From Spirochaeta sp. (lineage in GTDB: Bacteria > Spirochaetota > Spirochaetia > DSM-27196 > Alkalispirochaetaceae): DNA of 6,461 nucleotides. The translations under genes and the position numbers were made by a program. The stretch is taken from contig JAQIBO010000214.1 in NCBI GenBank assembly GCA_027859055.1, forward strand, positions 1-6,461. The letters run 5' to 3'. The notes below the pieces were generated by a model. It saw nothing but the letters and a program-made list of their open reading frames with translations, had not been told where the DNA came from and searched no databases. Below, in pieces: positions 5,568 through 6,461 of this stretch (position 1 is its first letter; the number at the start of each line of letters is the position of its first letter).

Positions 5568-6461
5568 TCACACCATTCCCGAGGGATCCAGCAGCTCCGC
5601 CACCTTTTCCGCGGGCAACACCCCCGCCTCCAGGACCACATCGCGGATCTTGCGCTTCTCCTTGTACGCCGTGTATGCCAGTTTGGTAGCCGCATCGTAG
5701 CCGATCTCCGTGGCCAGCGGCGTCACCAGCGCCAGTGACCACTCAATCCAGAAGTCCAGCCGCTCCGGGTCCGCTTCCAGACCCGCGATGGCGCGGTCGG
5801 CAAAGACGTTACACGTGTTGGCGAGAATATCGATCGAGCTTAAAGTCTCCAGGGCGATCAGGGGGTTCATCATATTGAGTTCCAACGGCGCGTTCTGCCC
5901 GGCAATGGTGACGCTCACCGTCTTACCGTTCACATACGCCGCCACCTGAATCACCATCTCCGGGATTACCGGGTTTACCTTCCCGGGCATAATGGAACTG
6001 CCCGGCTGCAGGCTCGGCAACACGATCTCACCCAACGCACCTCGCGGCCCACTTGCCAGCAGGCGAAGATCGTTGGCGATCTTCATCAGGCTTGTTGCCA
6101 GCGTATTCAGGGCGCCCATCAGCGCCACCTGGGCGTCGCGGCTGGCGATCGCCTCAAACTTGTTGGGCGCACTGCGAAACGGGAGCCCCGTGTCCGCGGC
6201 AATACCCGCAGCCGCCGCATCGGGAAAATCGGGATGACAGTTGATCCCTGTCCCCAGCGCCGTGCCGCCCAACGCCAGCTCCTCCAGATCTGCCAACGTT
6301 GCGGTGATGCGTTCCCGCGCCTTCTCAATCTGCACCGCATATCCGGAAAACTCCTGCCCCAGCGTCATCGGGACCGCGTCCTGCAGATGCGTCCGCCCAA
6401 GCTTCACCAGATCGGCAAACTCCCGCTCCTTTGCCCGAAAGGACGCGGCAAGGTGATCAAC
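5568..6461 (-). CDS. Class II fumarate hydratase / aspartate ammonia-lyase family protein, C-terminal part
   Basis: The frame is open from the right edge to TGA at 5570-5568 and gives 297 residues; about 160-170 N-terminal residues are missing beyond the window. The enzyme family forms or breaks a C-O or C-N bond to give fumarate, as a cytoplasmic homotetramer. Visible marks are GRTHLQDAVPMTLGQEF (bases about 6398-6348) carrying the active-site Thr-His, GGTALGTGIN, and the SS-loop signature GSSIMPGKVN (6002-5973) with the catalytic serine. The substrate-lid lysine and asparagine are intact. The C-terminal FumaraseC_C-like domain (IEWSLALVTPLATEIGYDAA to the end) is complete. Motifs are mixed: AVPMTLGQEF is aspartase-like, NKFEAIASRDA is fumarase-like, and GKVNPVIPE occurs in both, so the substrate (malate or aspartate) is not decided. 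The gene is convergent with the GATase1-like gene, 19 bases apart. Confidence 0.92.
   Translation of the reverse strand, partial: VDHLAASFRAKEREFADLVKLGRTHLQDAVPMTLGQEFSGYAVQIEKARERITATLADLEELALGGTALGTGINCHPDFPDAAAAGIAADTGLPFRSAPNKFEAIASRDAQVALMGALNTLATSLMKIANDLRLLASGPRGALGEIVLPSLQPGSSIMPGKVNPVIPEMVIQVAAYVNGKTVSVTIAGQNAPLELNMMNPLIALETLSSIDILANTCNVFADRAIAGLEADPERLDFWIEWSLALVTPLATEIGYDAATKLAYTAYKEKRKIRDVVLEAGVLPAEKVAELLDPSGMV

Noticed and set aside
1..6461. Mobile element, prophage, CRISPR or defence island
   Set aside because: No transposase, integrase, phage gene, repeat array, tRNA attachment site or toxin-antitoxin pair was seen. Gene style is uniform and typical of a chromosome.

Overview
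The window is about 6.5 kb of densely packed, moderately GC-rich bacterial DNA. It has seven protein genes, two of them cut by the window edges. A predicted secreted solute-binding protein and a membrane histidine kinase with an extracytoplasmic loop point to a bacterium, most simply a diderm. HisKA_2-type kinases next to binding proteins are common in spirochaetes and several other groups, but the sequence shown does not fix the phylum. I saw no tRNA, rRNA, CRISPR array, insertion sequence or phage gene, and no gene-free stretch longer than about 150 bases.

Left part (1-1243, + strand): the 3' end of a molybdate/tungstate-type ABC transporter ATPase with a C-terminal TOBE domain. After a 140-base gap with a possible promoter comes a small membrane-anchored thioredoxin-fold protein with a CPVC motif. 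It ends 11 bases from the end of the convergent kinase gene.

Middle part (4620 down to 1255, - strand): three genes in a row, transcribed right to left. They are a DUF418/YeiB-family polytopic membrane protein, a family 3 solute-binding protein, and a HisKA_2 sensor histidine kinase. The last two overlap (the stop of one lies in the start of the other) and probably form a two-protein sensor: the binding protein captures a small molecule outside the membrane and the kinase carries the signal inside. No response regulator is visible. A good extended -10 promoter sits so close to the binding-protein start codon that its mRNA may be almost leaderless.

Right part (4621-6461): a divergent intergenic region carries a plausible promoter for a + strand gene of the GATase1-like (DUF1355, PF07090) family. 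The Shine-Dalgarno sequence there supports a TTG start. The window closes with the C-terminal two thirds of a class II fumarase/aspartase-family lyase on the - strand, convergent with the previous gene.

The genes look like ordinary chromosomal housekeeping and signalling genes, not a mobile or defence island. The points most worth a second look are the binding-protein/kinase couple with its possible leaderless promoter, the thioredoxin-like protein lacking the usual cis-proline, and the GATase-like protein lacking the nucleophilic cysteine.
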